Positions 1-8,305 of a stretch of 16,596 nucleotides of DNA are shown here, one piece after another. Each line of letters starts with the position of its first letter. The first letter of the stretch is position 1. The stretch is from contig JAJYMP010000075.1 of the NCBI GenBank assembly GCA_021786915.1, positions 1-16,596 of the forward strand. Direction: 5' to 3'. Both the position numbers and the translations under genes were made by a program. The notes under the pieces are model-generated. The model worked only from the letters and a program-made list of their open reading frames with translations, had not been told where the DNA came from and ran no database searches. Source of the stretch: Chloroflexota bacterium. Its GTDB lineage: Bacteria > Chloroflexota > Limnocylindria > Limnocylindrales > CSP1-4.

Positions 1-1453
1 CCCCCTTGGAGATGCCCCGGTCGGGCGCCCACGCGACGCCGGCCACAGCGACCGGCCCGGCGGTGCCGCTGGCCCCGTCGTGCGGCACGTCGATCCGCGA
101 CTGCGTCAGGATCGGCGCCTCCTTCGCCCAGCCGAGCGGCACCCAGTACGCGTCGATCGCCTCGAGCGTGGTGAGCTCGATCTCCTTGAGCCACTTGGTG
201 GCCGACACGTAGCCGTACAGGCCCGGGACGACGAGGCGGGCGGGGAAGCCGTGCTCGGCAGGGAGCGGCGCGTCGTTCATCTCGACCGCGATGATCGCGT
301 CTCTGGGATGCGCGGGGTCGTGGAGCCAGGAGGTCGGGAAGCCGGCCGTCCAGCCGTCGACGCTGCGTGGGACGATCTGCGTGGCGCCCGTCTGGACGCC
401 CGCCATCGCCAGGACGTCGGCCAGCTTCGGGCCGGTCCACTTGGCGTTGCCGACCAGGTTGCCGCCGACCTCGTTGGACACGCAGGCGATGGTCACGTAG
501 CGCTCGATCAGCGGGAGCTGGACGAGCTGGGCGAAGGTGAGGCTGACCTCCCTGTCGACCATGCCGAAGACGCGCAGGCTCCAGCTGCCCGCATCGACCG
601 ACGGGGTGATCAGCTCGGTGTCGATCCGGTAGAACTGGTCGTTGGGGACGATGACCGGCGTGAGGCCGGGCACGTTGAACGAGGCGTCGGGGCCGGGGGT
701 GGGCGCCGGGTCGACGGCCTGGGGAATGGTCAGGCGAGCATTGGCCCGGCCCGAGCCTCCCGAGCCGGCCCCACCGCCGAAGGCGTCGCCGGCCGTCGCG
801 TCGGCCCGCCCGCTCAGCATCGCCCGGCCGATGGCGCCGCCGACGAGCGCGAGCGCCCCGAGGGCCCCGGCCTGGAGCAGGAACCCGCGTCGGCCGCGAA
901 GGTCTGCGGCGTCCGTCGGACGCTCCGGGTGCGGCGCCGCTCCGCGCGGTGCAGCGGCGAGCAGCATCACGAGCGCCTGCATGCCGATGCCGGCCTCGAG
1001 CGCCGCGGCGACCACGACGAGCGGCCCGGTCGCGGTGGGGTCGCGCAGCGATGCCAGCCCGCCGACCGTGACGAGCGCGACGATCGCCCACCCGGCGGAC
1101 GCGATGCGCCGACGGGCCAGAAGGCCGATCCCCGCGCCCAGCCCAAGCACGGCCAGCGTGACGAGCCCCAGGATCGCCGTCTTGTCGTTCGTGCCGAACA
1201 GCGAGACGACGAGGTCCTTGCTCCCGGGGGGCGCGAAGTCGATGGCCGCGCTGCCGATGGCGGCGACCGGGGAGGGGAGGCCGTTGATGAGGCCGGCGAG
1301 CAGCTCCCCGGTGGCGAGGGCGGCGCCCGCGGCGACGAGGCCGCTCAGCGCGGCGAGCGCGGCGGGGACCCGCCTGGCGGGGCCGGCGGCGGAGGCTGTG
1401 CTGGCCGGGGTCGCAGACGCGGGTCTGGCCTGGGCGGCAGGGGGGTCAGTCAC
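1..1453 (-). CDS. Membrane-anchored molybdopterin-dependent oxidoreductase (sulfite oxidase-like), 3' end missing
   Basis: 484 codons are visible; the C-terminus lies beyond the left edge. The start is GTG, since an in-frame stop lies only six codons upstream; no good ribosome site is seen. Residues 30-55, 92-113, 117-136 and 143-167 look like four membrane helices. They are followed by a Tat-like motif RRGFLL (188-193) and a hydrophobic stretch, so the catalytic part probably faces outside. Residues about 255-430 match the oxidoreductase molybdopterin-binding fold (PF00174): the IACVSNEVGG segment places the likely Mo-ligand cysteine at Cys324, and GFPARLVVPGLYG (402-414) and SATKWLKEIEL are family hallmarks. 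The last part resembles the start of the Mo-co dimerisation domain. Substrate is unknown; the family acts on sulfite or on methionine sulfoxide and related compounds. It sits 218 nt downstream of the ABC operon behind a hairpin, so it is probably transcribed separately. Confidence 0.9.
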   Translation of the reverse strand, partial: MTDPPAAQARPASATPASTASAAGPARRVPAALAALSGLVAAGAALATGELLAGLINGLPSPVAAIGSAAIDFAPPGSKDLVVSLFGTNDKTAILGLVTLAVLGLGAGIGLLARRRIASAGWAIVALVTVGGLASLRDPTATGPLVVVAAALEAGIGMQALVMLLAAAPRGAAPHPERPTDAADLRGRRGFLLQAGALGALALVGGAIGRAMLSGRADATAGDAFGGGAGSGGSGRANARLTIPQAVDPAPTPGPDASFNVPGLTPVIVPNDQFYRIDTELITPSVDAGSWSLRVFGMVDREVSLTFAQLVQLPLIERYVTIACVSNEVGGNLVGNAKWTGPKLADVLAMAGVQTGATQIVPRSVDGWTAGFPTSWLHDPAHPRDAIIAVEMNDAPLPAEHGFPARLVVPGLYGYVSATKWLKEIELTTLEAIDAYWVPLGWAKEAPILTQSRIDVPHDGASGTAGPVAVAGVAWAPDRGISKG

Positions 1454-1488
1454 GGGACGCTCGTGTGGTCATGTGCCGGGTGGTTCGC

Positions 1489-1510
1489 TCGGATCGCGCC
1501 ATCGGATCGC
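1489..1510. repeat. 9-bp direct repeat upstream of the molybdopterin oxidoreductase
   Basis: TCGGATCGC occurs at 1489-1497 and again at 1502-1510, 13 bp apart, about 36-57 bp before the GTG start of the oxidoreductase. The position would suit an activator or repressor binding site, but the repeat is short and may be chance. Confidence 0.25.
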
Positions 1511-1580
1511 CGGCAGGCCGCAACCGTCGCATCCCGCCGTGACAGCAGGATGACATGCCGCCCTGGCAGCGTGGCAGCAC

Positions 1581-1607
1581 GACGCCGCCGGGCTGGCCGG
1601 CGGCGTC
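1581..1607 (-). terminator. Strong hairpin after the ABC transporter operon
   Basis: Perfect 11-bp arms GACGCCGCCGG / CCGGCGGCGTC enclose a 5-nt loop. It lies 64 nt past the permease stop codon and ahead of the oxidoreductase start. There is no T-run on the minus strand after the stem, so it would act as a U-tract-less terminator or as an mRNA 3'-end stabiliser. The 1454-1671 gap otherwise shows no gene. Confidence 0.6.
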
Positions 1608-1671
1608 AAAGACGCGCTGGGATGGCGGCGCCAACGCGGACCGACGCCGGAGTCCCGGAGCCGCCTGCCCC

Positions 1672-2712
1672 CTACGCGCGGACCTCCTGGCGGAGGAACA
1701 GCACGTACGAGATGGCGAACAGCAGCACCGTGAGCGCCGTGAGGGCCACGATCTGGGGCCACACGATGAGCAGGCTCTGGTCGAGCGACAGCAGGCCCGG
1801 GATCTGCTGCTGGCCGGCCACCAGCTGGTTCGCGCTGGTGATGAAGACGTCGGTCGCCCCCTTCTGCGGGCTCAGGACCACGGTGACGATGTCCTGGTAG
1901 AGCGTCGCGGGCGAGAGGTGGAGGAACAGCTGCTGCGGGATGGAACTCGCCACCGCTGTCGACAGCGTGCCCGACGTGTCGACCGGGAAGAGGAACTGCC
2001 CGATGATCGGGAGCAGGAACGAGCCGAACAGCGTGAACCCGATCCAGACCCCGAACCCGGCCAGGGCGGAGGTCGCCGTGCTGCGGACCACGGTGGAGAT
2101 CAGCAGCGCGAAGGCCAGCCACACCGACGCGTACAGCACCGTGGCCAGGAACCAGATGACCACGCGGGCCGCCTGGTCCACGTCGGGGACGATGCCCAGG
2201 CGCAGGATGCCGATGCCGGTGACCACGAGGATCAGCATCGCAAGCAGGAGCGCGATGACGGCGATGCCGGCCACGAACTTGCCGTTCACCACGTCGTCGC
2301 GGTGGATCGGCTGCGCCAGCAGCCGCGAGAGCGTCCCCGAGCTGCGCTCCGAGTTGATCCCGTCGAACCCGAAGGCGACGCCCACGAGCGGCACCAGGAG
2401 GTAGACGAAGGTCACCATCGGGTAGCCGCCGAACGACTGGGAGCCGTAGGTGAACAGCAGCAGGAACGGTGTGCCCGCACCCGATGCTGAGTTCGCCTGG
2501 GCGTTCATGTCCGCCGAGGCGAAGATCATGGGCAGGACGGCCAGCAGCCCCACGACGATCAGGAGCACGAAGAAGCGCGTGCTCGTGAGGTGGTCGGCGA
2601 GCTCTTTGGCGGCGATGGTGCGCCAGCCGCCCGACGGGGTCCGCTCGGACCGGCGGGCCTCGGCGCGCTTCTTCCGGACGGGGGCTGAGGCGGCGTTGTC
2701 AGCGGCGGCCAT
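1672..2712 (-). CDS. ABC-2 type transporter permease
   Basis: 346 residues. ATG start with a strong GGAGGG ribosome site 5 nt upstream. A charged, probably cytoplasmic N-terminus (1-45, many Lys/Arg) is followed by six predicted membrane helices (about 48-66, 98-117, 146-170, 184-208, 214-243, 314-340), with a large extracytoplasmic loop between the last two. The segment INSERSSGTLSRLLAQPIHRDD (119-140) between helices 2 and 3 is characteristic of the ABC2_membrane_2 (PF12679) permeases that pair with a separate ATPase. Its start lies 14 nt inside the 3' end of the ATPase gene, so translation is probably coupled. It should form the membrane channel of the exporter encoded with the ATPase and the NEW3 protein; the exported substrate cannot be told from sequence. 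Confidence 0.92.
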   Translation of the reverse strand: MAAADNAASAPVRKKRAEARRSERTPSGGWRTIAAKELADHLTSTRFFVLLIVVGLLAVLPMIFASADMNAQANSASGAGTPFLLLFTYGSQSFGGYPMVTFVYLLVPLVGVAFGFDGINSERSSGTLSRLLAQPIHRDDVVNGKFVAGIAVIALLLAMLILVVTGIGILRLGIVPDVDQAARVVIWFLATVLYASVWLAFALLISTVVRSTATSALAGFGVWIGFTLFGSFLLPIIGQFLFPVDTSGTLSTAVASSIPQQLFLHLSPATLYQDIVTVVLSPQKGATDVFITSANQLVAGQQQIPGLLSLDQSLLIVWPQIVALTALTVLLFAISYVLFLRQEVRA

Positions 2713-3976
2713 CGATACCCTCCGGGACGAAGCGGCGGTACAGCTCCAGCAGGTCGGTGCCGCGCCGCCGCAGGTGGACGATGGGCAGGTTGGCCGCCGC
2801 GAGGGCGGTGGCCAGGGGTGCGGCCACGTCGTGGCTTGCGGAGACGATCCGGAGGTGGTCGAGCCGGTCGTGCGGCCGGACGCCGGTCACGCCCGGGACC
2901 GCCATCGCGACCGAGTCGATCGCGGCTGGTGCGGCCTCGACGCCCACTTCGAGCTCGACGGCGGTGTCGGCGCCGCCCATCAGCTCGTCGAGCGTGCCCG
3001 CGGCCACCAGCTTCCCCCGCGAGTAGAAGCCCACCCGATCGCACAGCGACTGCACCTGGCCGAGGATGTGCGAGGACAGCAGCACGGTGAGGTCGTGCTC
3101 GTCGACGAGGCGCCGGAGCAGCCCGAGGAGCTCCTCGACGCCGGCCGGGTCGATCGCGATCGTCGGCTCGTCGAGGATCAGCACCGAGGGGCTCTTGACC
3201 AGGGCGTCGGCGATGCCGAGCCGCTGGCGCATGCCGCGCGAGTAGGTGTCCGCACGCTTGTTGGCGGCATCCTCGAGCCGCACCTCGTGGAGCAGCTCGT
3301 CGATGCGGGTGTCGGCCTGCCCGCGGGGGATCCCGTTGAGGCGGGCTGTGTAGCGCAGGTTCTCCCGCCCCGTCAGGCCGCCGTAGAACCCGACGTTGTC
3401 GGGCAGGTAGCCGACCTGGCGCTTGATCGCGAGCGGCTCGCGCGTCGGGTCCAGCCCGACCACGCGGACGACGCCGCGAGTCGGCTCGGTGAGGCCGAGC
3501 AGCATGAGCACCGTGGTCGTCTTGCCGGCGCCGTTGGGGCCGAGCAGGCCGAACACCTCGCCCTTGCGGATGGTGAGGTCGAGCGAGTCCACCGCGGTGA
3601 ACTCGCCGTACCGCTTGGTCAGCCGGCGCGTCACGATCACCGCGTCCTCGGGGACGTCGGCGAGCAGCTCCGCCACCGTGCGCCGACGGCGCCTCGGCCG
3701 GTCCTCGGCCGACCCGGCGGACTCCACGTCCCAGGGCCGGACGACGTGGCCGCCCTCCTCGGGCAGGGTGCCGGGCTCCTCGTCGTCCTCCAGGTCCGGC
3801 GTCGGCGACGCGGCCGTCTCCGGGGCGCGCAGCGGCACGGCGGCATCGGGCCGGCCGCCCACGGGGCGCGCCTGGTCAGGCGTCCGGGGTCTCGCGTTCA
3901 GGCCCGCCGTCGGCCGTGGCCGGCGGCGCTGCACGCCCCGCCTCGGCTCGAGCGGGGGCGTCAGGTCCTCGGTCAT
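2699..3976 (-). CDS. ABC transporter ATP-binding protein with long disordered N-terminus
   Basis: 425 residues from the ATG 4 nt after the stop of the NEW3 gene; a longer in-frame start would overlap that gene by about 70 nt and is unlikely. Residues 1-110 are rich in Pro, Arg and acidic clusters, with no recognisable fold. The ATPase domain (about 113-335) has Walker A GPNGAGKTT (146-154), a Q-loop region reading QVGYLPDN (187-194), a variant signature YSRGMRQR (245-252), Walker B VLILDEP (265-271) and the switch histidine in SSH (301-303). Residues 338-415 match the C-terminal accessory region common in ABC-2 exporter ATPases. It supplies ATP hydrolysis for the following permease. The N-terminal extension is unusual, as most family members start directly at the ATPase fold. 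Confidence 0.93.
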   Translation of the reverse strand: MTEDLTPPLEPRRGVQRRRPRPTAGLNARPRTPDQARPVGGRPDAAVPLRAPETAASPTPDLEDDEEPGTLPEEGGHVVRPWDVESAGSAEDRPRRRRRTVAELLADVPEDAVIVTRRLTKRYGEFTAVDSLDLTIRKGEVFGLLGPNGAGKTTTVLMLLGLTEPTRGVVRVVGLDPTREPLAIKRQVGYLPDNVGFYGGLTGRENLRYTARLNGIPRGQADTRIDELLHEVRLEDAANKRADTYSRGMRQRLGIADALVKSPSVLILDEPTIAIDPAGVEELLGLLRRLVDEHDLTVLLSSHILGQVQSLCDRVGFYSRGKLVAAGTLDELMGGADTAVELEVGVEAAPAAIDSVAMAVPGVTGVRPHDRLDHLRIVSASHDVAAPLATALAAANLPIVHLRRRGTDLLELYRRFVPEGIDGRR

Positions 3977-3980
3977 TGCG

Positions 3981-5192
3981 TTACCGCCGCCCGTACGTCC
4001 GGAAGACCCAGTACAGCGCGGCGAAGGTCGCCAGGAGGAGCACCACACCGGCGATCCACCAGAGCTGCGGGGTTTCGACGCGCACGCGGATGTCCTGCTT
4101 GCCGCTCGCCTCTGTCCCGTTGGCGTTGAACGTGATCGCGTAGTCGCCGGCGATCGCGTCCTTCGAGGGGGTGATCTTGGCGACCACGTTCTGCGAGTTG
4201 TTGGCGGTGCCGCCCGGGAGCGAGTCGATCTTGGCCGGGTCGAAGGTGACGGTCCAGCCCGTGGGCAGGTTGGTGGTCGTGGGCACGATGTTGGTCACCG
4301 GGGCCGTGCCGCCGTTCGTGATCACGATCGTGAAGTCCTTCTCGCTGCCGGCGTTCGCGGTGGTCGAGAGGACCTGGTCAGGAGTCGACACGGTCAGCGA
4401 GTAGCTGCCGATGATGGTGACCACGAGGTCCACCTTGGCGGTCTTGCCGCCGCCCGAGACCGTCACCTCGACCGGGTAGTCGCCGGCCGTTGCATTGGGG
4501 TCGGGGGTGACCGTCGCCGACAGGGTGCCGCTGCTGCCGGCGGCCACGATCAGGCTCGTGGCCTGCGTCTGGCCCGAGGGCTCCACCGCGACCTTCCAGC
4601 CGGCCGGAGCGGTGCCGTCGAACGAGTACGTCCCCTCGGTCGGGGTGTCGTTCTTGAGCGTCAGGTTGAACGAGAACGTCGAACCCGAGTCGCCCTTCTT
4701 CTGGGGATAGTCCGCCGCCAGCGAGATCGTGCCGCCCGCGGAGGATTCGACCTTCACCTTGACGACGAGCGTCGCGCTCTGGCCGTTGTCGGCAGTGGCA
4801 ACGAGCGTGATGGGGTACTCGTTGGCCGTGGCGTCCGAGGGGACGTCCGCCGAGAACTGAACGTCGGGTGCGTTCGCCGGCTTGTCGTTGGCGACGTAGA
4901 CGCTGCCGATGACGGAGCCGCCGCCGCCGAAGCGGTTCGCCCAGCCGTTCGGGGCGCCGGTGGCCTTGAGCGTCACGCCGGTGGGCGTGGAGGCGGTCAG
5001 GGTCAGCTTGAAGGTCGCCGTCGACCCGGGCTCGGCGACGATCTCGGGGTACGGCGTCGTGATCGTGAGGGTCTCGGCTGCGCCGACGATCGGGGCCGCA
5101 GGCCCGGCGACGACGGCGAGGACGCCGAGGACGAGGGCGATCCGCGAGGTCAGGCTGACCCGACTCGGACGCCCAGAAACGCGATCCGACAT
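3981..5192 (-). CDS. Secreted, membrane-anchored NEW3-domain protein of the ABC operon
   Basis: 403 residues. I chose the ATG with GGAG 7 nt upstream over a GTG 36 nt earlier that has no ribosome site. A signal peptide (1-38, hydrophobic core 17-35) is followed by three beta-rich repeats (about 40-150, 153-262, 263-373). Each ends with a strand of the form EYPITL, GDYPVEV or GDYAITF, the signature of NEW3/COG1470 immunoglobulin-like modules. A C-terminal membrane helix (378-397) with a short basic tail (RTYGRR) holds it to the outer face of the membrane. Lying directly before the ATPase and permease, it is probably the extracytoplasmic partner of that exporter. What it binds is not known; NEW3 modules are associated with carbohydrate or surface-layer proteins. 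Confidence 0.88.
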   Translation of the reverse strand: MSDRVSGRPSRVSLTSRIALVLGVLAVVAGPAAPIVGAAETLTITTPYPEIVAEPGSTATFKLTLTASTPTGVTLKATGAPNGWANRFGGGGSVIGSVYVANDKPANAPDVQFSADVPSDATANEYPITLVATADNGQSATLVVKVKVESSAGGTISLAADYPQKKGDSGSTFSFNLTLKNDTPTEGTYSFDGTAPAGWKVAVEPSGQTQATSLIVAAGSSGTLSATVTPDPNATAGDYPVEVTVSGGGKTAKVDLVVTIIGSYSLTVSTPDQVLSTTANAGSEKDFTIVITNGGTAPVTNIVPTTTNLPTGWTVTFDPAKIDSLPGGTANNSQNVVAKITPSKDAIAGDYAITFNANGTEASGKQDIRVRVETPQLWWIAGVVLLLATFAALYWVFRTYGRR

Positions 5193-5269
5193 GCGCTGTC
5201 TCCAAGAGCGGAAGGTGGACTCGGTCACACGGCGGAGCCCGGCCGCCTCACCAGTGCCCCGCGGCCGCG

Positions 5270-5275
5270 ATGATA
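5270..5275 (-). promoter_or_regulatory. Possible -10 element for the NEW3/ABC operon
   Basis: On the minus strand the hexamer TATCAT matches five of six bases of the sigma-70 -10 consensus, about 78 nt before the NEW3 start in the 117-nt gap after the penicillin-binding protein gene. No convincing -35 is seen, and no hairpin terminator follows the upstream gene, so read-through is also possible. Confidence 0.35.
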
Positions 5276-5309
5276 TGGCGAATCGCCTGAGAGCCGCGTG
5301 AGAGGGCGG

Positions 5310-8198
5310 TCAGGACGGCTTCGGCGTCGGCGTGGCGGCCGGGGTGGGCGCGTGCGTCGGCGTGGCGGCCGGAGTCGGCGTGGGCATGGGCGTCGGGGTC
5401 AGCGTGGACACGGGCGTCGGCGTCGGCGGCGGCGCCGTTGGCGTCGGGGTAGGGGACGCGACCGGCAGCGACTCGGACGGGGACGCCGATGCCGACGGCA
5501 CCACGGACGGCGACGGGCACAGGACCGATGAGGCGCCCGGCGCGCCGGACCCGCCAGGCGGCTGCGACGAATCGGACGGGAGCGGCGAGGCGCACGGGCT
5601 GACGCTCGCGCTCGGGGACGGCGAGCCGCAGCTGCCGCCGTTGACCAGCGGCCCCCAGGAGCGGCCGTACGGGGTGAACCCGCCGTTGTAGAAGTACGAG
5701 GTGCTGCTGCCCTTGGCCCCGCCGCCCACGAACGCGCCCTTCTGCGCGCGCTTGAGCCAGGCGCGGTCGGCGGCCAGCCAGTTCGGGTTGTCCTTCTCGA
5801 AGCCCACGGTCGTGAGCACCGCGTCGCCGCAGGTGTTCGCCGGGAGCGTGGACGTCGGCGCGGTCCCGGGCAGGAACAGCTGGGTCACCTGGGGACCCTT
5901 GCCCGAGGCGAGCGAGCCGGTCCACGGGTCGACCGTGGCCTGGTCCAGCCCGTCGGGCTTGGTGAACGTGTTGAGGCTCCAGCTCTTCGTGGCCTCCTGG
6001 AGGAAGCCCTGCCACACGTAGGTCGTGACGTCGATGGAGAAGATCGGGCTCGACGCGCTCGACACCACCGAGTTGTCCGAGTTGCCGTTCCACGCGCCCA
6101 CCGCGAGCGCGTACTCGCCCTTGGCCCGGTCGGACGCGGACGGTGCGCCGATGTACCCCCAGGCGTTGAGGTCCTTCGCGTCGTTGTTGGTGCCCGTCTT
6201 GAGCGTGGCCGGGCGGTGCTGGCCCTTGGCGTTGGTCAGCTCGAACTGGCCCCAGAACGGGTTGATGGACGGCTGCGTGTTGCCGGCCAGCGTGTCGGTG
6301 ATGATGTACGCGGCCTGCGGGTCGAGCACCTTCGTGGTCTGGACCTTGGACATGTCCGTGTGGTCGATCAGCACGGCATTGGTGCTGTCGGTGACCTTGA
6401 GCAGCGTGGTCTGGGCCGCCAGCTGGCCGCCGTCGGCCAGCGTGCCGTACGCGCGCACCAGGTCGATGCCGTGCACCTCGGCCACGCCGAGGGCGAACGA
6501 CAGCCCGGCGGTGACCCTGCCGTTCTGGAAGTTGACGCCCATCGCCTCGGCCTGCGCCTGCACCCGCGGGACGCCGACCAGCGAGAGGGCCTTGACGGCG
6601 GGGATGTTGAGCGAGAATCGCAGGGCGTCCTGCATCCGGACCGGGCCGCGCTCGAGCATGTCGGCGTCGGTGGGCGTGTAGCCCCCGCCCATGTCGGTCG
6701 CCACGTCCATGAACACGCTCGCGGCCGTGAAGTACCGGCCGGCGATGCCGGTGGCGTACATGATGGGCTTGAAGGCCGAGCCGGGCTGCCGCCAGCCGTC
6801 GGCGAGCACGTCGAACTGGGGCTGGAACTTCTTGGTGGCCTTGGTGGCGGTGGCGTCCGCCGACCCGACGTAGGCGATGATCTGGCCGGTCTGGTAGTCC
6901 TCCGCGATGAGCGCCCCGTTGTAGAGGCTCTTGTTCGTGAGGTTCCGCATCCAGGCCTGGTACGGCACCCCGAGGGTCTTCGCGTACGCCGCGGGGTTCT
7001 TCTGGTGGGGCAGGACCGCCGCCGCCTTGACCCACTTCTGCGCGATCCCCTGGAGCTTCCAGTCGAGCGTCGTCTGGATGTCGAGGCCGCCGCGCTCGAG
7101 GCGCGGGCAGGTGTCCACGCCCTGCCCGCACAACTGCGTCGCGAGCTCCTTGCGGACCTGGTAGACGAACTGCGACGCCTGCCACGCCTTGGCCTTCTGC
7201 GAGGCGAGGACCACGGGCTCCTGCTTGGCGGCCGCGAAGTCGGCGGCGGTCGGAGTCTGGCCGGCGGCCGTCAGCAGCGGCGTCCGGCCCTCTGCCATCA
7301 GGTCGAGCACCTGATTGCGCCGCTGGACGATGGGGGAGTCCTGGGGCACCACGAGCTGGGTGCCCTTGCAGTTCGGGTCTGTCGGGTCGAGGGTTGGGTC
7401 GGAGGTGCAGACCTGCTGGGCGTTCTGCACCAGATCGTAGTAGTCGGGCGCCTGGGGCAGGGCCGCGATGATGGCGGCCTGGGCGAGCGTCAGCTTCGCG
7501 GCCTGGGCGGGGTCGGTGACGTCGATGCCGAAGTAGCCCTTGATCGCGGCGGCCACGCCGTAGGTGTCGTTGCCGTAGTAGTTCTGGTTGAGGTAGGCGG
7601 CGACGATCCGCTGCTTGCCGGCGACTCCCGGGTATGCCTGCGTGACCCGGATCGACTGGATGATCTCCTTGAGCTTGCGGCTGATCGTGGTCTGGGTCTG
7701 GGCCGTGCCGTTGTCGGTCAGGAGGCGCTGGCGGACCAGCTGCTGGGTGATGGTGGAGCCGCCGCGCGGCTTGCCGCGAAGGGCGTCGACCCCGGACGCG
7801 AGGATTCCCACCGGGTCGAAGCCCGAGTTGTCCCAGAAGGTGTTGTCCTCGACCGCGGTCGTCGCGTCCACGATCTTTGGCGGGATGTCCTTGAACGCGA
7901 GGACGGTCCGGTTCTCGGTGCCGAAGGTCGCCAGCTGGGTCGTGCCGTCGCGCGCGTAGACCACCGACTGCTGGATCATCTGCATCTGCTCGAGCTGGTG
8001 GGGGTCCGGCAGGTTCGCGCTCAGCGAGAGGTAGAGGCCGACGCCGGCCACAGCGCCGGCCAAGCCCAGGAAGGCCAGGGCGCCGAACAGGAACAGGCCC
8101 ATGCGCGCGGCCGTCCCCATGCCGCGCCGTCGGCGGCGGGGCTGGCCGGGGGCGGCGGAGGCCCAGTCGCGGGGTGCCGCGGGATCGTCGTACTGCAT
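5310..8198 (-). CDS. Bifunctional class A penicillin-binding protein (transglycosylase/transpeptidase)
   Basis: 962 residues from the ATG; an in-frame TTG three codons earlier is an alternative, and neither has a clear ribosome site. A basic cytoplasmic N-terminus (RRRRR, 21-25) and a membrane helix (33-58) precede the glycosyltransferase-51 domain: catalytic Glu in AVEDNTFWD (115-123), GGSTITQQ (147-154), KLKEIIQSIRV (175-185), YLNQNYYGNDTYGVAAA (202-218). The transpeptidase domain has all three motifs: SAFK (474-477, Ser474 nucleophile), SLN (529-531) and KTGT (667-670). It polymerises and cross-links peptidoglycan outside the membrane. Residues about 858-962 form a Pro/Thr/Ser/Ala-rich tail typical of wall-spanning disordered regions. 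The enzyme appears intact. It lies upstream of, and on the same strand as, the NEW3-ABC operon. Confidence 0.95.
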   Translation of the reverse strand: MQYDDPAAPRDWASAAPGQPRRRRRGMGTAARMGLFLFGALAFLGLAGAVAGVGLYLSLSANLPDPHQLEQMQMIQQSVVYARDGTTQLATFGTENRTVLAFKDIPPKIVDATTAVEDNTFWDNSGFDPVGILASGVDALRGKPRGGSTITQQLVRQRLLTDNGTAQTQTTISRKLKEIIQSIRVTQAYPGVAGKQRIVAAYLNQNYYGNDTYGVAAAIKGYFGIDVTDPAQAAKLTLAQAAIIAALPQAPDYYDLVQNAQQVCTSDPTLDPTDPNCKGTQLVVPQDSPIVQRRNQVLDLMAEGRTPLLTAAGQTPTAADFAAAKQEPVVLASQKAKAWQASQFVYQVRKELATQLCGQGVDTCPRLERGGLDIQTTLDWKLQGIAQKWVKAAAVLPHQKNPAAYAKTLGVPYQAWMRNLTNKSLYNGALIAEDYQTGQIIAYVGSADATATKATKKFQPQFDVLADGWRQPGSAFKPIMYATGIAGRYFTAASVFMDVATDMGGGYTPTDADMLERGPVRMQDALRFSLNIPAVKALSLVGVPRVQAQAEAMGVNFQNGRVTAGLSFALGVAEVHGIDLVRAYGTLADGGQLAAQTTLLKVTDSTNAVLIDHTDMSKVQTTKVLDPQAAYIITDTLAGNTQPSINPFWGQFELTNAKGQHRPATLKTGTNNDAKDLNAWGYIGAPSASDRAKGEYALAVGAWNGNSDNSVVSSASSPIFSIDVTTYVWQGFLQEATKSWSLNTFTKPDGLDQATVDPWTGSLASGKGPQVTQLFLPGTAPTSTLPANTCGDAVLTTVGFEKDNPNWLAADRAWLKRAQKGAFVGGGAKGSSTSYFYNGGFTPYGRSWGPLVNGGSCGSPSPSASVSPCASPLPSDSSQPPGGSGAPGASSVLCPSPSVVPSASASPSESLPVASPTPTPTAPPPTPTPVSTLTPTPMPTPTPAATPTHAPTPAATPTPKPS
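5324..5372. repeat. Direct repeat coding for the Pro-Thr tail
   Basis: GCGTCGGCGTGGCGGCCGG occurs identically at 5324-5342 and 5354-5372, 30 bp (10 codons) apart, within a wider low-complexity run up to about 5460. It encodes the PAATPT-type repeats at the end of the penicillin-binding protein and is likely to vary in length between strains by slippage. Confidence 0.7.
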
Positions 8199-8238
8199 CG
8201 GGCCCAAGGATGCCCCGGTCGCGCGGATCGTGCTGGCG

Positions 8239-8266
8239 GCAGACGGCGCGCGCGGGCGGCGTCTGC
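8239..8266. repeat. Inverted repeat upstream of the penicillin-binding protein
   Basis: Arms GCAGACG (8239-8245) and CGTCTGC (8260-8266) are separated by 14 nt of almost pure G/C. It lies 41-68 nt before the penicillin-binding protein start, a position compatible with an operator or 5'-UTR hairpin. Confidence 0.3.
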
Positions 8267-8274
8267 GTCGGTTA

Positions 8275-8297
8275 GCCGGCCGGCGTGCCCGGCCGGC
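8275..8297 (-). terminator. Perfect 9-bp hairpin after mscL
   Basis: Arms GCCGGCCGG and CCGGCCGGC enclose a 5-nt loop and begin 8 nt past the mscL stop codon. No T-run follows, so it would be a U-tract-less terminator separating mscL from the penicillin-binding protein gene. Confidence 0.6.
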
Positions 8298-8305
8298 CGT
8301 CCGGG

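Noticed and set aside
80..1900. Long open frames antisense to the minus-strand genes (also around 2450-4129, 3423-5273 and 6216-8738)
   Set aside because: They mirror real genes with clear motifs, have Arg/Gly/Ala-rich or Asp/His-rich low-information translations and lack ribosome sites. Such shadows are expected at this GC content.
5193..5228. Earlier GTG start for the NEW3 protein
   Set aside because: No ribosome site precedes it, whereas the ATG at 5192 has GGAG at ideal spacing and a better signal peptide layout.
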